Part shown: piece by piece, positions 18,230 to 28,615 of the stretch
How positions within the stretch are numbered: position 1 is the stretch's first letter
Layout of the letters: each line of letters opens with the position of its first letter
NCBI GenBank assembly: GCA_049487715.1
Contig: CP150573.1
Location: 372,001-436,000 of the forward strand
Direction: 5' to 3'
Source: Pycnococcus provasolii
Taxonomy: Eukaryota; Chlorophyta; Pseudoscourfieldiophyceae; Pseudoscourfieldiales
Length of the DNA: 64,000 nucleotides
Notes under the pieces: model-generated
Databases searched by the model: none
Seen by the model: the letters and a program-made list of their open reading frames with translations, nothing else
Told to the model about the DNA's origin: nothing
Program-made: the position numbers and the translations under genes

Positions 18230-18875
18230 CTATTCATTCAGCTTCCACTTCTTTGGCGTGTACGGCTCGCCAATCGCCTTGTTTCCGAAGTAGTCGTACC
18301 TGTTGACGGTATTTGTGAGTGTTGTTGTGAGTTACGCGCACGTTTGTTGCACCACGCAGGCGTTCGAGTTTTCCCGTTACGACGACGTACCAGAGTTGCG
18401 ACGGAATCCAGTGTGTGGGTGGGAGCGGCCTGCTTTCGTTTTTTGCACTCCACACGAAGATGGGCACCATGGTGAGGCAGATGCCTCCGATGGCCATCAA
18501 CGAGCGACCCCTCCACCCCACTGGGTTCGGGTTGTACCCGCCTGGGTAGAACACCTGCAACAGAGGAACAGCACAGGAACGCGACGACACGTGAGGTGAG
18601 GTGAGGCGAGAGAATTGAGAGAGTTAGTTTGTGTTTGTTTGTGTAGAAATCCAGCCCAATCTTGGCGTGTTCACACACACGCGCGCGCGCGCAGAGATGA
18701 GTGCGCCACCACAATGAGTGACTCACTACTCAGAGAAAGTCGCTTTACCTACCAAGAGCCCTCGTGAAAAAGAAGGAAAAAACAAACAAAACACAAACAT
18801 CAAAGACAACAAGGAAAGACCAAGACAAGAAACAAGACAGCTTACCTCCTTGAGCGATCCTTCTCCTCCGCCCAT
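18230..18875 (-). CDS. Mitochondrial complex I small subunit, ESSS/NDUFB11-like (three exons)
   Basis: Accessory membrane subunit of respiratory complex I. I assembled it from three exons: 18846-18875 (MGGGEGSLKE), 18391-18554 and 18230-18299. The introns are 291 and 91 bp, with GTAAGC..TGCAG and GTACGT..ACAG ends. The product has 87 residues. One transmembrane helix (SLMAIGGICLTMVPIFVW) is followed by SAKNESRP and IPSQLWYDYFGNK. The pattern GG-P-x-x-WR, one TM, RP, IPSQLW matches the plant ESSS subunit as I recall it. The very short first exon and small size make it easy to miss. Family assignment is from pattern recall; the exon structure is read directly. Confidence 0.75.
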
Positions 18876-19252
18876 TAGTACAAACCTTGTGTGTGGAGAA
18901 AAAACAGAATGAGGGCGAATGGCGGAGGGGCACCGCGCCCCCAGGTTATCCCCCGAAGAAGTGAATAACCCTAACACCAAACCCTAACCCACCCTAAAAC
19001 CAAACAAACCCGCATACAATTCCAATTACTGAATTCCAGAGTACCTCTACCAAGAGAGAATCTGGGGATCCGTCGTAGGTCTATATGCGATGTGTTTTTT
19101 AACCTGCATACAATTACAGAGTACTAAGATAGAATTTGGGGATCCGTCGTAGGTCTACATATATTCGAATGTGTTTTTTGAGTACTTTTTCCCCCGCGCC
19201 CTCCCTCCCTCCCTCATTTATCTGTCCCTCCAATCTTTCAAAAACTAGAATA

Positions 19253-19966
19253 ATGGCGCTCCACCACCTCTCCCGGTCGTCCATGTCGTCGTCTTCACGA
19301 ATGTACACGCCGGACGAGATGACGTTCTGCGCAGAAGACGCCTTGGTGGATATCGTACCGCGCATTGCCATGCCCGCATGTGCGTTCCTATCTACCACAA
19401 TCCCACCTCTCAGACCTAACATACCCTGCACCGTCCCGCTCTGGATGGCACTCGCGCTCAAAAAGAGACACGCGGCACGCATTGTCATACCCGCTTGGCT
19501 CGCATCCACCGAAGAACTCGAGGCTCTGCTCGAACGAGAACGAAACGACAACAAGGTCTTCCAGCACCTAACAGAACACTACCTCGAAGTCGCACACCTC
19601 CTTCTCGCTGGAACAAAGGGGGCGCGAGACGACTTCGCTTCCATGACGGTCATGCACAAAAACAGAGACTTACTGGAAAAACTTAGACTGGTCAGAGAAA
19701 GTAAACTCAACCAGGGACTCGAGGGACTCGCCACGGCGTGGAACAGTGTGAAGGACGAAGGGGAGGAATTCACTGTGCCTCTCAACAACATCTCGCGCAT
19801 GGAACTCAACGCCCTCAGACCGCTCTTCCAAGGGGCGCTCGACAAATTCTGGAAACTCGAACACGCAAACAACACAGCAGCCACAACGAACATGCCATCT
19901 GCCACGCCGACGCCGCACCAGACAGAAGTCGAAGAGGCGCCTGTACGACGACTCCGCGGACGGTGA
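19253..19966 (+). CDS. PSF2: GINS complex subunit PSF2
   Basis: Subunit of the GINS tetramer, part of the Cdc45-MCM-GINS replicative helicase in the nucleus. The start is the ATG at 19253 (MALHHLSRSS); a second in-frame ATG before TPDEMTFCAEDALVDIVPR is also plausible. 237 residues, compared with 185 in human, with extra tails at both ends. Matching segments: FCAEDALVDIVPRIAM, CTVPLWMALALKKRHAARIV, PAWLASTEELEALLERER, HYLEVAHLLL, LLEKLRLVRESKLNQGL and ISRMELNALRPLF, in the family order. The C-terminal 40 residues are disordered. Confidence 0.92.
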   Translation: MALHHLSRSSMSSSSRMYTPDEMTFCAEDALVDIVPRIAMPACAFLSTTIPPLRPNIPCTVPLWMALALKKRHAARIVIPAWLASTEELEALLERERNDNKVFQHLTEHYLEVAHLLLAGTKGARDDFASMTVMHKNRDLLEKLRLVRESKLNQGLEGLATAWNSVKDEGEEFTVPLNNISRMELNALRPLFQGALDKFWKLEHANNTAATTNMPSATPTPHQTEVEEAPVRRLRGR

Positions 19967-20178
19967 CGGTGACGGTGATGTTACCTTCCTGTTGATCAGT
20001 GTTACGCACTTCCCAAAATATATGTCCTTTTTTGTGTTGTTGCACAAGAACCACCTTTTACTTTACGTGTTGTCGTTGTTGTATACGCAAAAACGGCCCT
20101 CCCCCCTCCTCACCTCTTCTTAAAGAATCTTTCCCTCTCCAAGCTTCACTTTTTGCACACAGAATGACGACGACTCTC

Positions 20179-21381
20179 CTACTCCATAAACTCGCCGCCA
20201 TGCTCGAGCAAGTAGTTGGCTGCAAGAGCCTCGTCCTTGTCACACGCAAAGAACGCCTGCGCGACGAGAGCGCGGTCCCAAGCACCTCCGCCCATCGCAA
20301 CCAGACGGTCTACCGCTTCCGCCTCCTCGGGTGTAAGCTGGATCGTTCCGGGAGGTGCACCGCCCTCGCCGTCGTCGCCCATTGCACCATCCATCATGCC
20401 CATCTGGGCCGCAGCTGCCGCCGCCTCATTCTGGTCAATCGGCTCGTTAAGCAGGCGCAGGAACTCAGCCTGATTCGCGTTAATCTGCTGCAGAAGTGCC
20501 GGATTCTGCTTGCCAAGCTCCTGGAGCATAGGCTGCAGAATCGCGGGATTCGCCTGCACCATAGCCCGCAGCGCCTGGAACTGAGCGCTCTGGCGAAGGT
20601 GGTCCAGGCCACCTCCACCGCCGCCTTGTGCGGCGCCGCTTCCCGCGAACATGTCAAAGGCTGCGTTCGGCGACTGAGCAGCCTGCTGCTGTCCCGCCGC
20701 GGGTGCCGCGCCTCCGGTTGTTGGCGGCGCCGCGCCAGAGGCTGGCGCGGCGGGAGGGGCCTGCGGTTGAGCCGACTCAGGAATACCCGTCATGAGGTAC
20801 TCGACCGCCCTGTCCGGGTTGTTGAACGCCGCTCGCAATGCCGCCACCACCTGTTCGCGCTCGAAACCCATCTCCATGATGTTCGCGATGGTTGACTCGA
20901 GCTCTGAACCCGCGACGAGCGCGCTCGCTCCGGATGCGATTGGCGAGGTGCTCGTTTCCATCGGCGAAGCGTCCGTCGCCGGCGTCGGCGGCTGTGTTTG
21001 CTGCGGCGCATCAGGCGTCTGCACGGGCGGCTGTGGGGGTTGCGCGGGCGTCGACTCCTCAGGTTTTGGTGTTGGTGCCGCCCCTGACGCCGCCGATGTT
21101 CCCGTGGCCGCTGCCGGCGTCGCTGCGGGCGTTGGTGCCGTCGCCGCCTTCTTCTTCTGCACCATGACGACGAGGAATCCTTTTTCAGACACGCCTGAGG
21201 CTTCTAGCGTCGCTTCGTCCTTGAGTACTTTCCCGGAGTGGATGAGCGTTTGGCATGACGACGGGAACGCGTCGGCACCCTTATGGTTTTCCACGAGCGT
21301 CTTGGCGTGAGCGACGGAATCACTAGGTGAAAGTTCTAAACTAAAGGACTCACCTTTCACCGTCTTGAACGTCACCTGCAT
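20179..21381 (-). CDS. RAD23: RAD23-type ubiquitin shuttle protein
   Basis: Carries ubiquitylated proteins to the proteasome and stabilises the XPC/Rad4 damage sensor. The start is the ATG at 21381 ([13 protein letters not shown]); 400 residues. Domains from that start: ubiquitin-like 1-75; Pro/Ala/Thr linker; UBA1 about 165-205 ([20 protein letters not shown]); Gly-rich linker; XPC-binding domain about 258-315 ([20 protein letters not shown]); UBA2 350-400 ending at the stop. UBA2 has [10 protein letters not shown] where the usual loop is MGFDRAL, which adds residues in the ubiquitin-contact loop. The order UBL-UBA-XPCB-UBA separates it from ubiquilin. Confidence 0.95.
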   Translation of the reverse strand: MQVTFKTVKGESFSLELSPSDSVAHAKTLVENHKGADAFPSSCQTLIHSGKVLKDEATLEASGVSEKGFLVVMVQKKKAATAPTPAATPAAATGTSAASGAAPTPKPEESTPAQPPQPPVQTPDAPQQTQPPTPATDASPMETSTSPIASGASALVAGSELESTIANIMEMGFEREQVVAALRAAFNNPDRAVEYLMTGIPESAQPQAPPAAPASGAAPPTTGGAAPAAGQQQAAQSPNAAFDMFAGSGAAQGGGGGGLDHLRQSAQFQALRAMVQANPAILQPMLQELGKQNPALLQQINANQAEFLRLLNEPIDQNEAAAAAAQMGMMDGAMGDDGEGGAPPGTIQLTPEEAEAVDRLVAMGGGAWDRALVAQAFFACDKDEALAANYLLEHGGEFME

Positions 21382-21903
21382 AATCCTATTCAACGAGTGG
21401 TTTGCGAATGGTGAAGCAGATGGGAGGGGGACCTGCTTTGTGGCCGCGGGAAAAGGAAAACCCACCACAAATACAATTTTACAAGGAGGGGGAGGGAGGG
21501 GGTCAAAAACCTAATAATTAGAAAACCACAACCTCTCCAGGTACCCTCAAGAAGTCCAAACCCTAAAAAGAAAAAGAAAAAGACAAGAAGAAGAAAGGGG
21601 GTCCCTGAGGTTAGGGGTTTCTTTTGTTGAGTAAGGTGGTTGATTAGGGGTTACGAAGAAACCTCAGCTGAGGATTTTTACTTTTTTGTTAGGCCTTCCT
21701 AGTCTATCGTACCCGGTAAAGGGGTTCGGTTCGGGTCCGATTCTTTGTGTGACAGACGGACCTTCATGGAGGAGAAATACATGTCACTTTTATGTTTACT
21801 TCTCAACGTTCACCAGGCATGAAGGTCTGCCTGAATCATCATGATCATGGGACGTCTGTTTCTCCTGGTCTGTTTCTTCACCATGTAGAGTAGTACGCCT
21901 ACT
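21382..21903. other. Intergenic region, no gene recognised
   Basis: 522 bp between RAD23 and the secreted metalloprotease-like gene. It is purine-rich (AAAAAG and AAGAAG runs at 21565-21595) with short direct words, and nothing codes convincingly. Confidence 0.4.
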
Positions 21904-24900
21904 TTAAGCCGACATCGCAGCAGCCGCAATCGCGGCAACGCCAACCATGAAAGAACGCACGAATGCACCTGAAGTTTTCGCGGGAGCCGTCGTCACCGCC
22001 TTCACCGGCGCCTTAGTCGTCGTCGTCGCAGGCGCCTTGGTTGTCGTCGGCGTCGGCGCCTTGGTTGTTGTCGTCGTCGGCGTCTTGGTCGTCGTCGGCG
22101 TCGGCGCTGCTGGCATTGGTGTTGCCTCCGCCGGCGCTTGATCAATAGCCACCGTGGGCTCCTCGATGCCCGTGAAGCCGGTAATGCCGGTCGCCTCCAA
22201 GTTCGCCTTAAACGTGCCATCCTTGGCAGCCTCAGTCAACTTCTCGCTAACCTCCTTCGCCTCCATCGTATCCTTCACAGCCACCTTGAAGGTAACCTTA
22301 AGGTTAGTCGCCGTAAGAGAACGACGCTTCGACGACGCGGCAACCTCCTCAACCTTCACATCCGTGATATCCTCCGTGTTGATAACCATCGTGCGCGCCG
22401 TCGCAATGGCGAACTTACCCGCGTCAAACTGGTCCTTGGTCATGCCCGCAAGCACCACCGACGCGTCAATCGGAGTCAGCTTGTCGTCAGGTCCGTCGTC
22501 GGGAATCGGCGCGCCGGTGGCGCAGGCGCTAAGCACAGGGAGAATTTGGTCAACATCCTCCTGTTTCATCATGCTTTCGCCCTCAACAGACTTAAAGTCG
22601 AGCTTCGACTCCACCAAGAGCGCCACGCACTCTTTCGAGACGCCAGCCTCCTCGACGTTTTCGCATGATGGCCTGGCATCGCTCGATGTCTGCTGCAAAG
22701 ACTCGCTGTACTGCATGAACTTCGTCACGCAAAACGTTCCAGCAGAGTCCTTCACTTCACACGTCGCGGGATAAGCCATGCAAAGCGTATCTATGTCGCC
22801 ACTGCACAGCCCCGCAATTTGCAAAGAGTATGCCTTGCCTGATGCGTCAAGAAGTTCTCCCCCCGTAGCCAGCGGGAACGTGAAGTTCGCCTTGACGAGT
22901 CCGTCGATGCATTCACGACGGCCAAAGTCCGTGCAAAACTTCGTTGGGTTCATGTCGTCACCGGCCAGATTAATCATCTCCGTCCATTTAACGTAGCACA
23001 CTTCGCCTGCACTGCTCTTGATCTCGCACATGGCTGGAGAAGCAATGCACATTTGATCGGCGGTGGGGACCGCCTCCGTCGTCGTGTTCGTCGTGTTCGT
23101 CGTGGGGGCTGCCGCCGTCGTGGTCGTGGGAGCCGCCATCTGCACACAAGGGCCGTTGAGGAGCCCATTCGCAGGTCCGTACCAATTCACCTCATCCGCG
23201 TCGGCAAGGGCGCGTACGGGCGTGCAACCCTCGTCGACGCCGACGGAGCACACCGACGACTTACAGTTCTTCAGCATCGACTTTGCACGCTCGTTGCACA
23301 CCGTCGCATTCGGATCAAGGCCGCAAACCGCAGGAACGATCGGGTTGTCAGCGGAGAAGCACTTGCCATCGTTCACGAGAGCGTACCCCGCGCCGGCGCA
23401 CTTCTCAGTCTCAAGGCGTTGCTTGCGGACCTCGCACATATTGTCCAGTTCCGTAATACGTGCGATCGCCTTGGCGGTGGTGATAGCGCCACCCTCCACG
23501 TCCACGGGCACGACAAAGTTCGCATACGCCTCCTCGGTCTTGCATTCCTCCTCCTTGAGGGTGGCGAGCGCAGCGCCGCACGCCGTGCACTCCGTCGTGT
23601 TACACTTCGCGTAGCCTCGCGGAAAGCCGAAGTCACCGCAAATCATCGTCGAGTTTGTCGAACGAAGGGTTCCCGCGGTCGTGCCGTTGCACGCCCCACC
23701 GTACAACGTGGTCATCGCAGTTTGGCACACCAATTGGGAGGGCGTGGGAGCCGCCGTCGTCGTGGTCGTGGGAGCCGCCGTCGTCGTCGTGGTCGTGGGA
23801 GCCGCCGTCGTCGTCGTGGTCGTGGGAGCCGCCGTCGTCGTCGTCGCGGGGGCCGCCGTCGTCGTCGTCGCGGGGGGTGCATACGTGTAACCGCACGTCT
23901 TCGCCACGTTGGGAAATGCCGTCTGCGATGACGGGGGAACGTACGCGGTAGTAGCCTTGGCGTCGATCTCATCATCCGTCTCCGTGACGAGGGCGAGAAT
24001 CGATGCCTCTGTCGCCGTCTTCATCCACGTGTCAAACTGCTCCAAAAATGCATCAGAGGTCGCCACGCCTGTGAAGTCCACGAGCGCCTTGCGCCAGCCG
24101 GAACCCTCGGGAACGTCGCTAGCCTTGCCCGTCTGGTAGTTGAGGCCAGTCCAAGGAGTCACCGTGTTGTAGAAGCCAGTCTCGCTGCGGAACCAGTCGT
24201 CGAAGGAGCGCTTCGCGAGGCTGCACGCGTACATGACGGCAACAGCACTGAGATCGTAGTATAGCTTGCGTTCCGTGTCAACGTACGGGGCGCCAGTCTG
24301 CGTGGCTGGCGGCGAGCCGGCTGCAGGGCAGCCTTCACTTCCGCAGCAACGTTCAAGTCCGTAATCTTTCATCCATTTTGTGTTGGGCATTTCGCTGTAG
24401 AGTGAAAGCGCGTTCGGTATGACGCCGCTACTTCCACCGCCGAACTTAAGGCAGTCGCGGAAGGATTGCCCGTTGTTAAGTTGTTTCGACATCATGCACT
24501 GAAAGAGCACAGCGCCGCCCTCGTTGGTGAATTCTGCGCGGAGCGTAGCAGCGGCGCCCTGGTAGTGGTGAAGGTACTCATGCGCTGCGATGGAGGCAAT
24601 GTCTTGCTCCGGGTTTTTCGTCAAGCTGAAGACGGCGTTTTGTGTGCCCTCTTCGTATTGGTTGCAAGAATTGCAAGTACCTCCAGGGCCCGTGAGGTAG
24701 AAGTTGGGCACTTCTCCCGCTTTCGCCTTTGCGACTTCCGAGTTGCCACACTCCGGCCAATCTTGTCCCTCACAGAGCTTAGCCTTGACCTCGGCGTAGG
24801 CGGAGTCCGCCTCTCCAGCTCCGAAGACGAGCGAATGGAAACCCGTGTAGGTTCCGAGGTACTTCTCGGCGGCTGCGATTCCTTTCTTGATATTCGCGAC

Positions 24901-25083
24901 ATCTGACGCGTCAGCTCCTGGCGTCGCGAGGAATCCTAACGAGCCACCAAGCTTGGAGTTGGAGAACGCCGCTGGCGAGTTGCACCCCCGTCGAGACGGG
25001 CACTGCGCAACGGCCACACAGAGGCACAAGGACAAAGAGAGTGCCACCAATATAGTGAGACAAAGAGAGCGCACGGCCATCAT
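21904..25083 (-). CDS. Secreted, Thr-rich surface protein with an HEYLH metalloprotease-like N-terminal domain
   Basis: 1059 residues with a clear signal peptide (LCLTILVALSLSLCLCVAVA). Residues about 30-390 contain AAHEYLHHYQ, an HExxH zinc-site motif with H168, E169 and H172. It is followed by EFTNEGGAV, where E188 or E184 could be the third ligand as in gluzincins. A (T)nAAP mucin-like linker at about 23739-23880 leads to Cys-rich modules containing CxxxPxxCEIKSSAG or CEVKDSAG-type repeats. Next comes a domain with ATNLKVTFKVAVKDTMEAK, and a Thr/Lys/Pro tail. The C-terminus (SFMVGVAAIAAAAMSA) looks like a GPI-anchor signal. Probably a cell-surface or wall glycoprotein. Protease activity is inferred from one motif. 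It is followed in the same direction by another giant surface protein. Confidence 0.75.
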   Translation of the reverse strand: MMAVRSLCLTILVALSLSLCLCVAVAQCPSRRGCNSPAAFSNSKLGGSLGFLATPGADASDVANIKKGIAAAEKYLGTYTGFHSLVFGAGEADSAYAEVKAKLCEGQDWPECGNSEVAKAKAGEVPNFYLTGPGGTCNSCNQYEEGTQNAVFSLTKNPEQDIASIAAHEYLHHYQGAAATLRAEFTNEGGAVLFQCMMSKQLNNGQSFRDCLKFGGGSSGVIPNALSLYSEMPNTKWMKDYGLERCCGSEGCPAAGSPPATQTGAPYVDTERKLYYDLSAVAVMYACSLAKRSFDDWFRSETGFYNTVTPWTGLNYQTGKASDVPEGSGWRKALVDFTGVATSDAFLEQFDTWMKTATEASILALVTETDDEIDAKATTAYVPPSSQTAFPNVAKTCGYTYAPPATTTTAAPATTTTAAPTTTTTTAAPTTTTTTAAPTTTTTAAPTPSQLVCQTAMTTLYGGACNGTTAGTLRSTNSTMICGDFGFPRGYAKCNTTECTACGAALATLKEEECKTEEAYANFVVPVDVEGGAITTAKAIARITELDNMCEVRKQRLETEKCAGAGYALVNDGKCFSADNPIVPAVCGLDPNATVCNERAKSMLKNCKSSVCSVGVDEGCTPVRALADADEVNWYGPANGLLNGPCVQMAAPTTTTAAAPTTNTTNTTTEAVPTADQMCIASPAMCEIKSSAGEVCYVKWTEMINLAGDDMNPTKFCTDFGRRECIDGLVKANFTFPLATGGELLDASGKAYSLQIAGLCSGDIDTLCMAYPATCEVKDSAGTFCVTKFMQYSESLQQTSSDARPSCENVEEAGVSKECVALLVESKLDFKSVEGESMMKQEDVDQILPVLSACATGAPIPDDGPDDKLTPIDASVVLAGMTKDQFDAGKFAIATARTMVINTEDITDVKVEEVAASSKRRSLTATNLKVTFKVAVKDTMEAKEVSEKLTEAAKDGTFKANLEATGITGFTGIEEPTVAIDQAPAEATPMPAAPTPTTTKTPTTTTTKAPTPTTTKAPATTTTKAPVKAVTTAPAKTSGAFVRSFMVGVAAIAAAAMSA

Positions 25084-25795
25084 GAACGAACCAGTAGAGC
25101 TCTCTAAGGTCTCTAGAGCCCTGGATCACGTGGAAAACGAAGGGAAAGAAAAGGGGGCCGCCGCGCACGCCAGTTTGGCTTGTAAAACGTAGTCCGAACA
25201 CGCGTGCGCCGTCGATGGTCCCTTCCAAGTAGGCCATGCAGGAATCCTGTAGACTTGCGAAGACTTGATTGACGAGAAGAAGAGCGACTTCTCTTAGGGA
25301 CTTGCAACTTTGAAAAATCAACAAGAACAGTGGTATCCTTAGTACTACTTTACATTTTACAATCATGCCGTGATTGATCATGCCGTGATGTGATGCCGGG
25401 ACGTGAACAATAAAGTTTACATACATAAAGTGATTGATGAGTGAGAGGCTCGTGAATGCATGGATCAATGAGGCTCATGAGGATCAATGATCAATTTTTA
25501 ATGAGGCTCGTGGCGTGGATCTCATTGAAGCGATCACCCTTGTCCCTTCACCTACACTGTACAAGTTCCTCCCAGAAAAACCAGCTCCCAGTCCCTGGCC
25601 AGGCCAGGCGGCAAGGGGAATAACAACAACATCAAGTCAACTATCGCAGTCTCGTTCTGGAGATGCTCCTTCCTTCTCTTTTCTGTCGGCGACGGAACTG
25701 GGCGACACTTTGGTGGTAAGTCTTTTTGCTTTCGTGAAAAAAAAAAATCAATTTGTAACTGTAAATGTAACTCTTGCAAACTAAGCTAAGCAAGG
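25084..25795. other. Intergenic region, no gene recognised
   Basis: About 710 bp between two co-oriented surface-protein genes. It contains repeated TGATCATG and GAGGCTCGTG words at 25370-25515, which look like short tandem duplications. No gene seen. Confidence 0.4.
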
Positions 25796-28583
25796 TTAGG
25801 CGACTAACCCACTGACGAGAGCACAAATGAGCGCAGCCGCAACAGGTGTAGCCCGGGAAGATTTGCCGCTCGAATTTAGAACCGTCGCTGCCGTCGTCGT
25901 CGTCGTCGATGTCGTCGATGTCGTCGTTGGCTGAACGATCACAGCTTCTTGCTTGGTGATGTTCGATACCTCGAGGGACAAGTTAGGAGTTTCCGCCGTG
26001 ATCGCCTTCACGAGCTCTCCACTCTGAACCTGCTGCGATAGGCTTTCAGCCAGTGCATCGCCAGCCATGTCAGATTTCGCAATATCCACCGAACCATCTT
26101 CCTTCACAGCCTCAGGCGTTTCCACCACGATCACAACCTTGATAGCCTTCGCGGGTTCACCCTGTGGCTCCGACGCCACCTCAACCCCAGTTTCAGCGGA
26201 CACTTCCTGATTGAGAGTGCCATCCGTAGCAACAGAGTTGGTTTGATCGGCAATATCATCCAGCTCACCACCATCCTCGAGATCTCCAACCACGTACTCG
26301 ACGTCCAAATCCTCACCATCGCCCGTAGTCTGCAAAAGCTTCATGCGGCGATCCTTGTTCAGCTTCATACTCTTACGAAGCACCCTCTTGATGAAACGCT
26401 CCGCTTTCCTTAGAGCTCGGGCAATGGCGCGGCGAAGCTTAGCAATGAACTTCTCAATTTTCGATTCTGTCATCCCCTTCTTCATGCGAAACCTCACATT
26501 AGCCTTCACCTCGAACTCAGCCGTGACAGTCTGGTTGGATCCAGGCGGAAGTGTGGAAATAACCGCCTTCGTCACGCCTTCCGCAGTCAAGCCGCGCGCC
26601 TTTTCACCAGGCTTGATTTGCATGTCTACCTCCACGGCAACTTTCACGGTCGGTTTGTTAGCCTCCAACAATGGCGGCAGAGTCGTTGAGCCCACATCAA
26701 TGGGCGGCATAGTCATTGGCGGAGCCGCAGGCGGTACCGTGGTCGTAGTCGTGGGCACTTTCGAAGCCACCGTCGTTGTCGATGTCGATGTTGTCGGCTG
26801 AGGGGGCGGGCTCGGCGACGGCGGCGGCGGCGGCGGCGGGCATGCGGGCCTGTGACCCGTGAACGTGAAGGTGTACTCGGATTTCTGTGTACCAGCGCAC
26901 AGGACATTCTCGCACACCTTGAGACGCACGGTCGTTGAACCACACTTCGGATGTGTGATTGTTGTGTAAGACAAGCTCTGCGAAGGGCCCTCGTTCGAAA
27001 CCGCGCATCCCGGCTCGAGGCACTCCACCAACATAGACGTAGCGTCCGACTTAGGAATTGCATAGAATGTGATCGAGGGCCAATCATCAGCAATTGCGGA
27101 AAGAGACTCGGGAACGTCAATCGTGTACTCGAAAACGTTCGGTTTGAAGTCGGGGAAAACTATACCATACCCAATGGATGCTTGCTGAACACCTTGCAAG
27201 ATGTCCGGGAAATATCTAGCCCCTACCTCGCACGCCTGGTAGTCAGTGGCTTCGCACATCATTTGAGCCATCTCGACAGCTCCAAAGGCAATCGGCTCAT
27301 CCGGCGGTGGAGGTGGCGGACTAGGCGGTGGTGCATCCGGTGGTGCGTCCGGTGGCGTGTTCGGCGGCGCGTTCGGCGGCGCATCCGGCGGTGGTGGACT
27401 CGGCGGAGGCGGCGGTGGGCTTGGCGAAGGCGGCGGCGGGCAGGCTGGCTTATGACCCGTGAACGAAAATGTGTAGATGTTCTGATCACCGGAGCAGTAT
27501 TCATCACAGCACACGGTGAGTTGCACCGTTGTCGGTCCGCACGCGGGATACCTGATGGTTGTGTAGGATAGCTCGTACTCTGGTCCTGGATTAGAGTTCT
27601 CGCAACCCTCCTCGAGGCACTCCACGAACAAGTAAGACGAGTTCGACTTCGGGATTGCGTAGAAAGTGATTGCAGGCCAATCGCTTGCAAGCGAAGTGAG
27701 AGCCTCAGGAATGCTTATACTGTGATTGAAGACATTCGGGTCGAAATTGGGGAATTGCACACCCTCGCCAATGGATGCCTGCGGCGCCATTCCTGCCATC
27801 ACATCAGGATAGTGACGAGCGCCCACCTCGCATGCCTGTGAGCACGAAGCTGAACAAGCCGACTGCACCGTCTCGATTGCTCCAAGGGCAATCGGCGAAT
27901 CTGGCGGCGGCGGCGGTGGAGCAGGCGACGGTGGGCTCGGTGGCGGAGATGCGATCGGAGTGGGCGGAGGCGGCGGCAGAGGGGGCGGGCTTGGCGGTGG
28001 CAGCTGTGGGCTTGGCGGCGGAGGAGGAGCACATGTCGGCTTATGACCCGTAAACGAGAAGCTGTATGTGCTGTGCTCGCCAGCACATTCCGCATCGCAG
28101 CACACCTTGAGTTTCACCGTCGTTGGTCCGCACGGGGGATACGTGATGGTCGAGTAAGACAGCTCCTGCGCCGGACCTGAACTGGAATTCTCACAATTCT
28201 TCTCGAGGCACTCCACGAACATGAAGGATGCATTGGTTTTTGGAATCGCGTACAGCGTGATGGCTGGCCAGTCAGCGGACATAGCTGCAAGCTCTTCGGG
28301 AACGTCCATCGAGTAATCCAGAACACCGGGCGAAAAGAACGAATATTTGATTCCATCGCCAATCGATGCGTTTGGTGAAAATGATAGATATGGAGGATAG
28401 TGACGTGCACCCACCTCGCAGACTTGCGAGCATGTAGCCGTGCACGCCTCCTGTACTGCAGAAATTCCAGTCGCAGCGATCGGTGCATCCGGCGGTGGTG
28501 GCAGATTCGGCGGGCTCGGCGGTGGCGGGCTCGGCGGGCTTGGCGGCGGCGGGGAAGGTGCCAAGGTTGTGGTTGTGGTTGTG

Positions 28584-28615
<32 letters not shown>

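Noticed and set aside
23053-23931. A 292-codon plus-strand frame rich in Arg/Gly
   Set aside because: Antisense to the Thr-rich linkers of the secreted metalloprotease-like gene; its Arg/Gly repeats are the complement of ACC/GCC codons.
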